Of a stretch of 44,201 nucleotides of DNA, positions 14,834-23,121 are shown in pieces. The stretch spans positions 1 through 44,201 of the forward strand of contig DXIS01000023.1 in the NCBI GenBank assembly GCA_019112735.1. Reading direction: 5' to 3'. The stretch is from Candidatus Mediterraneibacter guildfordensis (GTDB lineage: Bacteria; Bacillota; Clostridia; Lachnospirales; Lachnospiraceae). The notes below the pieces were generated by a model. That model saw only the letters and a program-made list of their open reading frames with translations, was not told where the DNA came from and searched no databases. Position numbers and translations under genes: made by a program. How positions within the stretch are numbered: the stretch's first letter is position 1; each line of letters begins with the position of its first letter.

Positions 14834-15582
14834 AACCGATCATCTCCATGTCTCATGTCGGAAAAACATATCTGAGCATTCACAAGTCAAATGAAGTGGT
14901 GCGGGACGTGAGCCTGGATGTAGAAGAAAATGAATTCGTAGTTCTTTTTGGACCCGGTCAGTGCGGCAAGACGACCATGATCAACCTGATCGCAGGTCTG
15001 CAGCTTCCCACAACAGGAGAGATCCACGTAGACGGCAAAAAGGTGGAGGCGCCCGGATCGGATCGCGGTGTTGTATATCAGACGACCGCACTCTTTCCAT
15101 TCTGCACAGTGATGGGGAATGTGGAGTTTGGCCCGAAGAGCCGGGGCGTGGGGAAAAAAGAGCGCCGGGAGCGTGCTCAGTACTTTATAGACCTGGTAGG
15201 GCTGCAGGGGTTTGAGAACAGTTATCCTAACCGTCTTTCCGGTGGTATGAGACAGCGTGTCGGGATCGCGAGAGCTTATGCAAACGATCCGAAAGTAATG
15301 CTGATGGATGAGCCATTCGGACATCTGGATGCACAGACCCGTTACATGATGGAGGCGGAACTGGAGAAGATCTGGCAGAAAGAGAAACGTACGGTTGTCT
15401 TTGTCACAAACAACAGTGAAGAGGCTGTGTATCTTGCAGACCGGATCATTATCCTGACAAATACGCCGACAAGCATCAAAGAGGAGGTCAGGGTAGACCT
15501 GCCCCGCCCGCGGTCATACAGTGATCCGGCATTCCTGGAGATCCGGCGGCAGATCGAGGAAATCTGCGATGACACCCTGTAA
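14812..15582 (+). CDS. ABC transporter ATPase 1, switch-His replaced
   Basis: At 256 residues, the start is ATG 14812, 8 bases behind AGGAGG. Walker A is GPGQCGKTT (47-55), the Q-loop is in VVYQTTALF, the signature LSGGM (142-146) is intact, and Walker B is VMLMDEP. The switch region, normally VFVTHD, reads VFVTNN (Asn200 in place of His), which should slow hydrolysis at the site formed with this Walker A. The partner ATPase has an intact His but a damaged signature, so the defects fall in one composite site. The protein energises the two permeases from the cytoplasmic face. Confidence 0.88.
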   Translation: MEHHGQLKPIISMSHVGKTYLSIHKSNEVVRDVSLDVEENEFVVLFGPGQCGKTTMINLIAGLQLPTTGEIHVDGKKVEAPGSDRGVVYQTTALFPFCTVMGNVEFGPKSRGVGKKERRERAQYFIDLVGLQGFENSYPNRLSGGMRQRVGIARAYANDPKVMLMDEPFGHLDAQTRYMMEAELEKIWQKEKRTVVFVTNNSEEAVYLADRIIILTNTPTSIKEEVRVDLPRPRSYSDPAFLEIRRQIEEICDDTL

Positions 15583-15595
15583 GGAGGAGACGTAA

Positions 15596-16345
15596 ATGAG
15601 TGACGAAATCAAAGTAAAAGTATCACATATGACAAAAAAATTCGGTGATCTCCTGGTGCTCAATGATATTTCCTTCGATGTTAAAAAGGGTGAATTTCTT
15701 TGCGTGGTAGGACCTACAGGATGCGGCAAGACCACATTCCTGAACTGCCTGACCAAGCTCAAGGCATATGAGCTGACCGGTGGAGAGATCCTGATCAACG
15801 GAGAGCCCGTAGATCTGGAGAAGCATAATATCGCGTACATTTTCCAGGAGTATTCTTCATTCCCATGGGCAACCGTGGAAGAAAATATCGCATACGGCCT
15901 TAAAGTGAAGAAACGGCCGGCAGAAGAGATCAAGAAGCAGGTAGAGGAGATGCTGGATCTGGTAGGTCTGAAAGAATACCGGAATTATTATCCGAGCCAG
16001 CTTTCAGCCAGCATGCTTCAGAGAGTCAGCATTGCGCGTGCATTTGCAGTGCAGCCGGAGCTCCTTTTGATGGATGAACCGTACGGACAGCTGGACAACT
16101 CGCTCCGGTATAAACTGGAGGATGAGCTGATCCAGTTATGGCAGCGCACGGGAACAACCGTTATCTTTATCACGCACAACATTGAGGAGGCTGTTTATTT
16201 AAGTGAAAGGATCCTCGTGCTGACGAATAAACCGACCAGTATTAAAAAAGAGATCGTGAATGACCTGCCTCGTCCCCGTGATGTTACGGATGCAGCGTTC
16301 AACAGGCTGAGAGATGAGGTAACAGATCTGATCAAGTGGTGGTAA
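15596..16345 (+). CDS. ABC transporter ATPase 2, signature motif replaced
   Basis: The 249 residues start 7 bases behind AAGGAGGAG. Walker A is GPTGCGKTT (39-47), the Q-loop is in IFQEYSSFPW, Walker B is LLLMDEP, and the switch histidine is His194 in FITHNIEE. The signature, normally LSGGM, reads LSASM (136-140). In a heterodimer this weak signature would face the Walker A of ATPase 1, which already lacks its switch His. The other site, made of this Walker A/His and the LSGGM of ATPase 1, would be fully active. NitT/TauT-type importers usually have only one ATPase gene, so the pair is notable. Confidence 0.88.
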   Translation: MSDEIKVKVSHMTKKFGDLLVLNDISFDVKKGEFLCVVGPTGCGKTTFLNCLTKLKAYELTGGEILINGEPVDLEKHNIAYIFQEYSSFPWATVEENIAYGLKVKKRPAEEIKKQVEEMLDLVGLKEYRNYYPSQLSASMLQRVSIARAFAVQPELLLMDEPYGQLDNSLRYKLEDELIQLWQRTGTTVIFITHNIEEAVYLSERILVLTNKPTSIKKEIVNDLPRPRDVTDAAFNRLRDEVTDLIKWW

Positions 16346-16347
16346 AT

Positions 16348-17826
16348 ATGAGTATAGCGAAAAAAAGACCAAATATTATTCTGTTTCTTGCAGATCAGCT
16401 CCGGTTTGATGCGCTGGGCTGCTACGGGAACAATGAGATCCATACGCCGAATATTGACAGTCTGGCGCTGAATGGTTCTCTGTTTGATAATCATTTTATT
16501 CAGAATCCGGTGTGCTCGCCATCACGCTGTACGATCCTGACCGGACGGTATCCCAAGAATCACGGTACCCGTGACAACGGGATCCCGCTTCGGGACCAGG
16601 AACTGTGCTTCCCGGAGATCATGAGGGAAAACGGATATCGTACGGCGGCCATAGGGAAAATGCATTTTACGACACAGTTCGTGCCCAAGGAAAACGAGGA
16701 AGACGACTGGCCGGAGGACAATTACGGGTTTGATATCATCCATACGACCTGTGATACCAAGACCGGAGAATATCTGACCTGGCTCAGAAATAAGAGCGAG
16801 AAAGACTATGAAGTCGTTAAGATGCAGGGCGAGAGAAAAGCTAAAGAGGACCGTGCAAGCGCCTCTGAGAAGGACAACAGTGGTCCGCCGCAGGTATATC
16901 CCAGCGAGATCAATCCGGAATATCATCAGTCTGCATGGATCGCAGACCGTACGATCGATCTGATCCGGGAGGCGGATCCGGAGCATCCGTTCTTTGCTCT
17001 GTGCAGCTTCGTGGATCCGCATCATCCGTTTGACCCGCCGGCCCCGTATTCGACGATGTACGATCCGGACAAGCTCTCAACACCTGTCAGAAGAGACGGG
17101 GAGCTGGAGGACAAACCGCCGCATTTCCGCCGCCACCGGGTAGGCAAAGGATGCAGCAATGAAAAATATGACTATCGCCGGCTGAGCGATCATGAGTGGG
17201 GCGAGGTGAAAGCGGCTTACTATGGCATGGTCAGCCTGATCGATGATAATATCGGCCGGATCCTTGCGGCGCTTAAGGAGCAGGGGATCGAGGACGATAC
17301 GCTGATCATGTTCACAAATGACCATGGGGAGCTGCTGGGAGATCACGGACTGCTGTTCAAAGGACCGTTCCATTATGACTGTCTGATCAAAGCGCCGATG
17401 ATCATTAAGTGGCCGGGCGTCGTTCCGAAAGGATCACGTTATCCTCAGATTACGGAGCATGTGGACATTATGCCGACACTTCTTGATCTGGCCGGTCTTC
17501 CCGTGCCTTATGGCGTGCAGGGAATGTCTATGGCGCCGGTGCTCCGCGGTGATCAGGGAGCCGGCAGAGAATATGCCCTTACAGAGTTCAACTGTTATGA
17601 CTGGGGACTTTCTCTGAAGACATTGACGGGACGTGATTATAAGCTGACATATTATGCGGGTGAGCAGTTCGGAGAACTTTATGACCGTAATAAGGATCCG
17701 GATGAATTTGTAAATCTCTGGGATGATCCGGATTATCAGGATGTGAAAGAACGTCTGATCCAGAGACTGCTTGACCGGGTGATCCAGACGGAGGATACAC
17801 TTCCGCTCCGGATCGGAAAATATTAG
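16348..17826 (+). CDS. cytoplasmic Cys-type sulfatase
   Basis: The 492-residue alkaline-phosphatase-superfamily sulfatase is read from ATG 16348, since the upstream GTG overlaps the previous stop. The metal-binding start ADQLRFDALGCYG (about 15-27), the formylglycine motif CSPSR (56-60) inside CSPSRCTILTGRYP, and the later metal-site segment FTNDHGELLGDHG are all present. There is no signal peptide or membrane segment, so it acts inside the cell, unlike most gut host-glycan sulfatases. Cys56 must be converted to formylglycine by an anaerobic maturase (anSME), which is not in the window. It is the last gene of the transporter operon, two bases after ATPase 2, so imported sulfate esters are the likely substrate. 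Choline sulfatase-like and arylsulfatase-like activities are both possible. Confidence 0.88.
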   Translation: MSIAKKRPNIILFLADQLRFDALGCYGNNEIHTPNIDSLALNGSLFDNHFIQNPVCSPSRCTILTGRYPKNHGTRDNGIPLRDQELCFPEIMRENGYRTAAIGKMHFTTQFVPKENEEDDWPEDNYGFDIIHTTCDTKTGEYLTWLRNKSEKDYEVVKMQGERKAKEDRASASEKDNSGPPQVYPSEINPEYHQSAWIADRTIDLIREADPEHPFFALCSFVDPHHPFDPPAPYSTMYDPDKLSTPVRRDGELEDKPPHFRRHRVGKGCSNEKYDYRRLSDHEWGEVKAAYYGMVSLIDDNIGRILAALKEQGIEDDTLIMFTNDHGELLGDHGLLFKGPFHYDCLIKAPMIIKWPGVVPKGSRYPQITEHVDIMPTLLDLAGLPVPYGVQGMSMAPVLRGDQGAGREYALTEFNCYDWGLSLKTLTGRDYKLTYYAGEQFGELYDRNKDPDEFVNLWDDPDYQDVKERLIQRLLDRVIQTEDTLPLRIGKY

Positions 17827-17894
17827 AGGTGAGCCCTGCCGGGGTGCGGCCGGAGCGTGTAAAATACGTTTCGGCTGCGCGCTGGCGTTTTGCG

Positions 17895-17923
17895 TTGTGA
17901 ACGATTGCCGGATGAATTATAAT
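17895..17923 (+). promoter_or_regulatory. promoter of the two-component system
   Basis: TTGTGA, 17 bases, TATAAT, ending 33 bases before the kinase start. It separates the regulator genes from the transporter and sulfatase operon. Confidence 0.6.
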
Positions 17924-17956
17924 CATGGAGTATAACCAGGAAAGGAAGCCAGAATT

Positions 17957-19768
17957 GTGTTCAGAAAACTACGTACAATAAACCGAAAAAGTATCAGTAT
18001 CCGGAGCGGCACGCTGGCGGTACTCGTATGCGTTAATACTGTGATCATTCTTCTTCTGTCTCTTGGGGCATTCGCCTTTTTCCAGCAGGGATTTGTAAAT
18101 GAGATCGCCGGCGCCAGATCCGACGTCCTGCGTCAGATCGCAGAGCGTGCTTCGCAGTTTAAGACCAATATCTATACGCTGTCAAATCTTTACTATAACG
18201 ACGGAAGTTTTTTGAGCGCGGTGGAAGAACTCGAACAGGATAATGAGGAAGAGTTTGTTCATTATATGGATGATCTGACAGAAGAGTTTCAGGCTACTTT
18301 TAATCAGATCAATCTGCAGTTTTACGTTGTTTTTTCTTCGGAAAACGGAACCAATTACTGTTCTCTTCCGACACCACAGGGATATGATTATATGAGCCCG
18401 AAGACAAAACTCTGGTACAATGACATCTATGAGGCAAAGGGAGCGATCATGGATGTATCGAGCTACCGGGATGATCAGCTCGGAATCAAGGCATATACTG
18501 CGGCCCGGACAGTTCCGGATGCCAGTGGGAATATTATCGGCTGTCTGATGATCAATGCGGACGAACGGCAGCTTTACAAAACATATGAGGAAGTGATCGG
18601 CCCTCAGAGCAATATTTATGTGGCGGATTCGAAAGGGCGGATCGTTTCAAGCAACAGGGATACGCTCATAGGTCTTTCATATTTCAATATGAATAATCTT
18701 GAGACAATGTTTGCCGGTGAGGATCATATTATTACAAAGATATCGGGAAAGGATTCTCTTTTTACCAGATATTATGACCGGCAGAGCGGATTTACAGTGT
18801 TTGAGGAAATCCCGCTGTCTACCGTGCTCGAACCGCTGGAAAGGATACGGATCGTTGTAACGATCCTGGCGCTGCTTGCTCTGGCAGGCGGTACGGTTAT
18901 GGCATGGTTCTTCTCAGGATATATTGCCGCGCCTTTAAGAAAGCTGTGCGGGGATATCCGGGAAGTGGAAGGCGGACAGCTGGATCAGGAGTTTGAGATA
19001 AACAGCTTCTCGGAGATCAATGATCTTGGAACCGGCATGGCCCAGATGCTGGGGAGGATCCGTGAGCTGATAGAAGATATCCAGAAAAACGAGACAGAGA
19101 AGCGGCGGCTGGAGCTCCGCTGGCTGCAGGCGGAGATTAACCCGCATTTTATGTATAATACGCTTTTCTCGATCAAGTGCGCAGTGGATATGGGCCAGAA
19201 CGATGAAGCGGGGCACATGCTGACTACATTTATCCAGCTTCTGCGGGGCGTACTTTCAGGCCCGGTCGAGATGTCTACTGTACGCTCACAGATGGAATTT
19301 ATTAAAAAATATGTAGAACTTCAGCGGTTCCGCTATAATGGGACATTCGACGCGCTCGTCGAATGTGATGAGCGGGCGGCGAATTGCCTGATTCCGAAAC
19401 TTCTGATCCAGCCGATCGTGGAGAATGCGATCGTTCACGGTATAGATATGACGGCTCAGAACGGGATGATCGCGGTCATTGCCAGACGGCAGGAGGACAC
19501 GGTCTATATTCAGGTAGAGGATAACGGAGTCGGGATGACAGAGGACCGCATCCGTCAGGTTATGAATACACCGGAAAACACGGATCCGCCGCATATCGGA
19601 GTGCGGAATGTCCACGACAGGATCCGGCTCCATTTCGGGGAAGAATGGGGGATCCACATCGAGAGTGAGCCCGGGATGGGGACGCAGATCATTATGCGTT
19701 TTCCGGCCAGAGAGAATGCTTCGGATCCACAGAATAGCAGGGACACGAAAAAGGAGAAGACATGCTGA
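17957..19768 (+). CDS. YesM-type sensor histidine kinase
   Basis: At 603 residues, it starts at GTG 17957 behind AAAGGAAG. One N-terminal membrane helix (about 20-45), a large extracellular sensor of about 240 residues (Cache-like), a second helix (about 298-322), a HAMP linker, then the His_kinase domain with phospho-acceptor His397 in EINPHFMYNTL and a HATPase domain with VENAIVHG and VEDNGVGM. It phosphorylates the response regulator whose gene overlaps its end by 7 bases. Such pairs commonly control a neighbouring ABC importer, here the sulfate-ester operon, so the sensor probably detects that compound or its binding protein outside the cell. Confidence 0.9.
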   Translation: MFRKLRTINRKSISIRSGTLAVLVCVNTVIILLLSLGAFAFFQQGFVNEIAGARSDVLRQIAERASQFKTNIYTLSNLYYNDGSFLSAVEELEQDNEEEFVHYMDDLTEEFQATFNQINLQFYVVFSSENGTNYCSLPTPQGYDYMSPKTKLWYNDIYEAKGAIMDVSSYRDDQLGIKAYTAARTVPDASGNIIGCLMINADERQLYKTYEEVIGPQSNIYVADSKGRIVSSNRDTLIGLSYFNMNNLETMFAGEDHIITKISGKDSLFTRYYDRQSGFTVFEEIPLSTVLEPLERIRIVVTILALLALAGGTVMAWFFSGYIAAPLRKLCGDIREVEGGQLDQEFEINSFSEINDLGTGMAQMLGRIRELIEDIQKNETEKRRLELRWLQAEINPHFMYNTLFSIKCAVDMGQNDEAGHMLTTFIQLLRGVLSGPVEMSTVRSQMEFIKKYVELQRFRYNGTFDALVECDERAANCLIPKLLIQPIVENAIVHGIDMTAQNGMIAVIARRQEDTVYIQVEDNGVGMTEDRIRQVMNTPENTDPPHIGVRNVHDRIRLHFGEEWGIHIESEPGMGTQIIMRFPARENASDPQNSRDTKKEKTC

Positions 19769-21297
19769 AAGTTTTAGTTGTTGATGATGAGGCGCCAATC
19801 CGCCGGTGGCTTGAATATTGTATCGATCAGTTTGACGGATTTACTGTAGCGGGTGTGGCTGCATCGGGGACAGAAGGGCTGGAAATCTACCGGCGTGAAC
19901 GGCCGAATATCGTGGTGTCTGATATTGAGATGCCTGGAATGGACGGCCTGGAGATGCTGCGCAGGATGCAGAAGATCCATCCCGCATATATGATCATCCT
20001 CACCAGCCATGAGAAATTTTCCTATGCCCGTCAGGCGCTGAACCTGGGGACGGCGGAATATATCCTTAAAGCGGAGATCACGATGCAGTCTTTCCAGACG
20101 GTTCTTCTGAAAGCGGCGGATACGATCCGCGGCCGCGGAGTCTCAGATACAGGTGATGCAGAACAGGCGGCAAGACGGTTCCTGAAGCAGCTTCTTGCGG
20201 ACGGATGGCCGGGAGAAGAGGCAGATATTGGCGGAATGCTTCAAAGATACGGAATCCGTCTGAGACAGAAAACGTTCTTCGCTGCAGATATTCTGAGCCG
20301 GGACGGGACAGAACTGCGTGCACTCCGGCGACTGGCACAGGATGCGCCCGGACTGGAGAATCTGAGTATGTTCCCGCTGGATTATGATCATCTTCTGATC
20401 ATTGCAAATCTGGGGCAGGAAGGGGGATACCCGTCTGTAGTACAATATTTTGAAAGTAAAAATCATCTTTCTTTTATCGTGGGATTCAGCGATCCGGCCC
20501 GGAAACTTTCAGAACTCCCGGAGACGCTTCGAACGGCAAAGGCCAGATGTAATCTTCATTTTTATCACCCGGACCGCCGCGTATTCTGGAAAGAGACCGT
20601 CGGTGTGCTGGCCCCCAGACATACGGAGATCTGGAAGGCGTCATTCAGCAAAGCGCTTTTCGGACAGAATTACCGGGAGGCTGCGGTCATTAAGGATCAG
20701 GCGGTCCAGGAACTGCTTGACGACTGCCCGACAGACCTGGATGCGGTGAAAGAACTGTGCGGATTCTTTGTTTCTACGCTTCTCTATCTTACCGGGGAGC
20801 AGGATGATAAGGATGAAGAAAGGCTTGAAGAGGCGCGGCGTACGGTGTCTGAGAGCCGGAGCATGGAGGAACTTCTGGATTTCCTTGATGAGATATTCAG
20901 GCCTTTCGCTTCAGGACTGCCCAGACCGGGAAGCTATTCGGAGCCGATCCGGGAGGCGGTCGCATATATGAAAGCGCATTATGCGGAGAAGATCACGCTG
21001 AGCATGGTGGCCGGAAAAGTATCATTTAATCCGGAGTATTTCAGCCGTATGTTTATGAAAGAGACCGGTCTTAATTTTGTGACATACCTGAATAATCTCC
21101 GTATGCGCCAGGCAGTGGAACTTCTGGAATGGACGAACAAGAAGATCTATGAGATCGCCGAGGAAGTGGGCTATTCAAGCGTCAGTTATTTCTCCACGGC
21201 ATTCAAGAAAACGTTCGGACAGACGCCAAATGAATATCAGATCCATATCCGGCGTCATAAACATGAAGATGGTCCCGCGGCAGAGAAGAGATCCTGA
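19762..21297 (+). CDS. YesN-type response regulator (REC plus AraC DNA-binding domain)
   Basis: The 511 residues comprise a receiver domain (1-120) with acidic pair Asp8-Asp9, phospho-acceptor Asp54 in VVSDIEMPGMDG and Lys103; a middle region of about 270 residues; and two AraC-type helix-turn-helix units at the C terminus (about 395-495), with LSMVAGKVSFNPEYFSRMF and YEIAEEVGYSSVSYFSTAF. It should activate the promoter upstream of the binding-protein gene at 12,090. The ATG lies inside the kinase's last codons, so the two are translated together. The C-terminal tail is basic and polar. Confidence 0.9.
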   Translation: MLKVLVVDDEAPIRRWLEYCIDQFDGFTVAGVAASGTEGLEIYRRERPNIVVSDIEMPGMDGLEMLRRMQKIHPAYMIILTSHEKFSYARQALNLGTAEYILKAEITMQSFQTVLLKAADTIRGRGVSDTGDAEQAARRFLKQLLADGWPGEEADIGGMLQRYGIRLRQKTFFAADILSRDGTELRALRRLAQDAPGLENLSMFPLDYDHLLIIANLGQEGGYPSVVQYFESKNHLSFIVGFSDPARKLSELPETLRTAKARCNLHFYHPDRRVFWKETVGVLAPRHTEIWKASFSKALFGQNYREAAVIKDQAVQELLDDCPTDLDAVKELCGFFVSTLLYLTGEQDDKDEERLEEARRTVSESRSMEELLDFLDEIFRPFASGLPRPGSYSEPIREAVAYMKAHYAEKITLSMVAGKVSFNPEYFSRMFMKETGLNFVTYLNNLRMRQAVELLEWTNKKIYEIAEEVGYSSVSYFSTAFKKTFGQTPNEYQIHIRRHKHEDGPAAEKRS

Positions 21298-21371
21298 CAG
21301 AAGGTGGTATTCTTATCGTACACCTTATCTTTTATTCTGGCTTCAGAAGAAAGATAAAGGAGCGATAAATC

Positions 21372-21470
21372 ATGAAAGGATACAATACAGACAACGGATA
21401 CATGGGATATGTGGACGGCGAATATATCCTTTTCGCCAGCGAAGCGGATTATCTGGAGTGGATGGAATAA
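21372..21470 (+). CDS. 32-residue small protein of unknown function
   Basis: ATG 21372 follows a strong AAAGGAG site (21356-21362) and opens 32 codons ending TAA 21468-21470, followed at once by a terminator. The peptide is acidic and aromatic: a YMGYVDGEY core, then LFASEADYLEWME. I recall similar 30-40-residue peptides with a YMG...LFxSExDYxE pattern in Lachnospiraceae but know of no function. The good ribosome binding site, the tight terminator and the non-random composition support a real gene. It has no hydrophobic helix, so it is not a membrane peptide. Confidence 0.65.
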   Translation: MKGYNTDNGYMGYVDGEYILFASEADYLEWME

Positions 21471-21497
21471 AGGAAGTGCCTTACGGTGCTTCCTTTT
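21470..21497 (+). terminator. terminator of the small-protein gene
   Basis: AAGGAAGTGCC pairs with GGTGCTTCCTT (two G-U pairs) around TTAC and runs into TTTT. Its first base is the last base of the small gene's stop codon. Confidence 0.7.
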
Positions 21498-21510
21498 ATA
21501 ATTGAAAAAC

Positions 21511-21539
21511 TTGCATCTGACTTTCTGATTTACTATAAT
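21511..21539 (+). promoter_or_regulatory. promoter of the DD-carboxypeptidase gene
   Basis: TTGCAT, 17 bases, TATAAT, with the start codon 34 bases downstream behind TTGGAGGAG. Confidence 0.65.
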
Positions 21540-21573
21540 ATAGAGAAAGTTTACGTTTTTTTGGAGGAGTGAA

Positions 21574-23088
21574 ATGAAACCAGTTCTGAGACGTATACTG
21601 GCGGTGGTTCTAACCGTCGCAGCAGTAATGACTCCGGTTGCCGGAGTATATGCCGAACCGGCACCGATCAATCCGGAGGCGGAGACCGGTACAGAAGGTC
21701 TGACGCCGGAGGAAGCAATGAAGAAATCCTATGACAGACAGCCGGAGACAAACAGTCTGACCGGATGGCCGAAAGGACCACAGGTATACGGCAACGCGGC
21801 GATCGTTATGGATGTCAACAGCGGGGCAGTGCTGTACGCGAAGAGCATTGATGACAAGCATTACCCGGCCAGTATTACAAAGATGATGACTGCGCTGGTG
21901 GCGCTGGAAAATTCTTCCATGGATGATGAGGTGCTTTTTTCCCAGGACAGTGTTGATATCCTGGAATGGGATTATGCCAGTATCGGTATGACGCCCGGAG
22001 AGATCCTCAGTATGGAAGACGCCATGTACGGGATGCTCCTGGCATCGGCAAACGAGGTGGCGTATGCGATCGCGGAGAGTGTCGGGAACAAACTGGGCGG
22101 CGGATATGAGGCTTTTATCCAGAAAATGAATGACCGGGCGGTTGAGCTTGGATGCACAGGTTCAAACTGGGTTAACGCCAACGGGCTTTTTGATGAACTG
22201 CATTATACGACAGCTCATGATATGGCGCTGATCACTTCTGAACTGTGTAAGCATCCGGAAGTTTTCACGATCATGCAGACGCTGAACTACACGATCCCTC
22301 CGACCAATCTGGTTGATGAATCCAGGACCTTCCAGCAGAACCACAAGATGCTCTGGCCGGGCAATTCCAAGTATTATGAGTACTGTACCGGCGGAAAGAC
22401 AGGATTTGTAGATGAATCAAAGACAACTCTTGTAACTACTGCAGATAACGGGACGCTTCAGCTTGTGGCGGTCGTGCTCAGGGATGAGGGGAATGCCTAT
22501 GATGATACGAGAGCGATGCTGGATTATGCATTTGATAATTTCTCAAAGATCATGCTGAAAGAACAGGCAAAGCCGGATGGAGTCCGCTCATATGCATCTG
22601 ACGAGCCGTATGTGCTGCTACCGGAAGGGGCTGAGTTCTCTGCGCTGGATCATGAGATAGAGATCACGGATGAACACGCGGCGACGGGGCGTATCACGTA
22701 TTACTATGAAGGCCAGAATGTGGGAAGCGCGGATGTAACGCTTACGCCGGAATATATAGAAGAAACGACCGGGCATACAGACCAGATGGAGCCCTCAGAT
22801 GAAAACGGAAATACTGCTGATGCGGATGAAGCCGGCGGATTTCACATTCCAGGGTGGCTGATCCCGATACTGGTTGTGGTTGTGATCATAGCAGCTGTTC
22901 TGGTGCTGCTTATCATCCGGGTCCAGATCATTCGTGCGAAAAGACGGAGACGGGCGCTGATGAGGCGGCGGAAGATGCAGCAGATGCAGCAGATGCAGAG
23001 ACGTCGGGCCATGGGCAGACGCCCGCAGGGAAGACCGCAGCAGCGGCAGAGACAACAGCCGACGGGGAGACGCCCGAAGAAAAAGTAA
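21574..23088 (+). CDS. D-alanyl-D-alanine carboxypeptidase (PBP5/DacF type) with basic cytoplasmic tail
   Basis: The 504 residues start with a signal peptide (1-27, cut near VYAEP), then the penicillin-binding domain with SITK (Ser100 nucleophile, Lys103), SAN (158-160) and KTG (275-277). A beta-rich C-terminal domain follows, then one transmembrane helix (about 427-449). It trims the terminal D-Ala from peptidoglycan pentapeptides at the outer membrane face. After the helix comes a tail of about 55 residues made almost only of Arg, Lys, Gln, Met and Pro, with a repeated MQQ unit. Most family members end in an amphipathic anchor instead, so the tail is unusual and would bind acidic lipid, RNA or DNA. 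Confidence 0.9.
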   Translation: MKPVLRRILAVVLTVAAVMTPVAGVYAEPAPINPEAETGTEGLTPEEAMKKSYDRQPETNSLTGWPKGPQVYGNAAIVMDVNSGAVLYAKSIDDKHYPASITKMMTALVALENSSMDDEVLFSQDSVDILEWDYASIGMTPGEILSMEDAMYGMLLASANEVAYAIAESVGNKLGGGYEAFIQKMNDRAVELGCTGSNWVNANGLFDELHYTTAHDMALITSELCKHPEVFTIMQTLNYTIPPTNLVDESRTFQQNHKMLWPGNSKYYEYCTGGKTGFVDESKTTLVTTADNGTLQLVAVVLRDEGNAYDDTRAMLDYAFDNFSKIMLKEQAKPDGVRSYASDEPYVLLPEGAEFSALDHEIEITDEHAATGRITYYYEGQNVGSADVTLTPEYIEETTGHTDQMEPSDENGNTADADEAGGFHIPGWLIPILVVVVIIAAVLVLLIIRVQIIRAKRRRRALMRRRKMQQMQQMQRRRAMGRRPQGRPQQRQRQQPTGRRPKKK

Positions 23089-23121
23089 ACATAAATAAAA
23101 AGCAGATACTTTCCACTTGAT

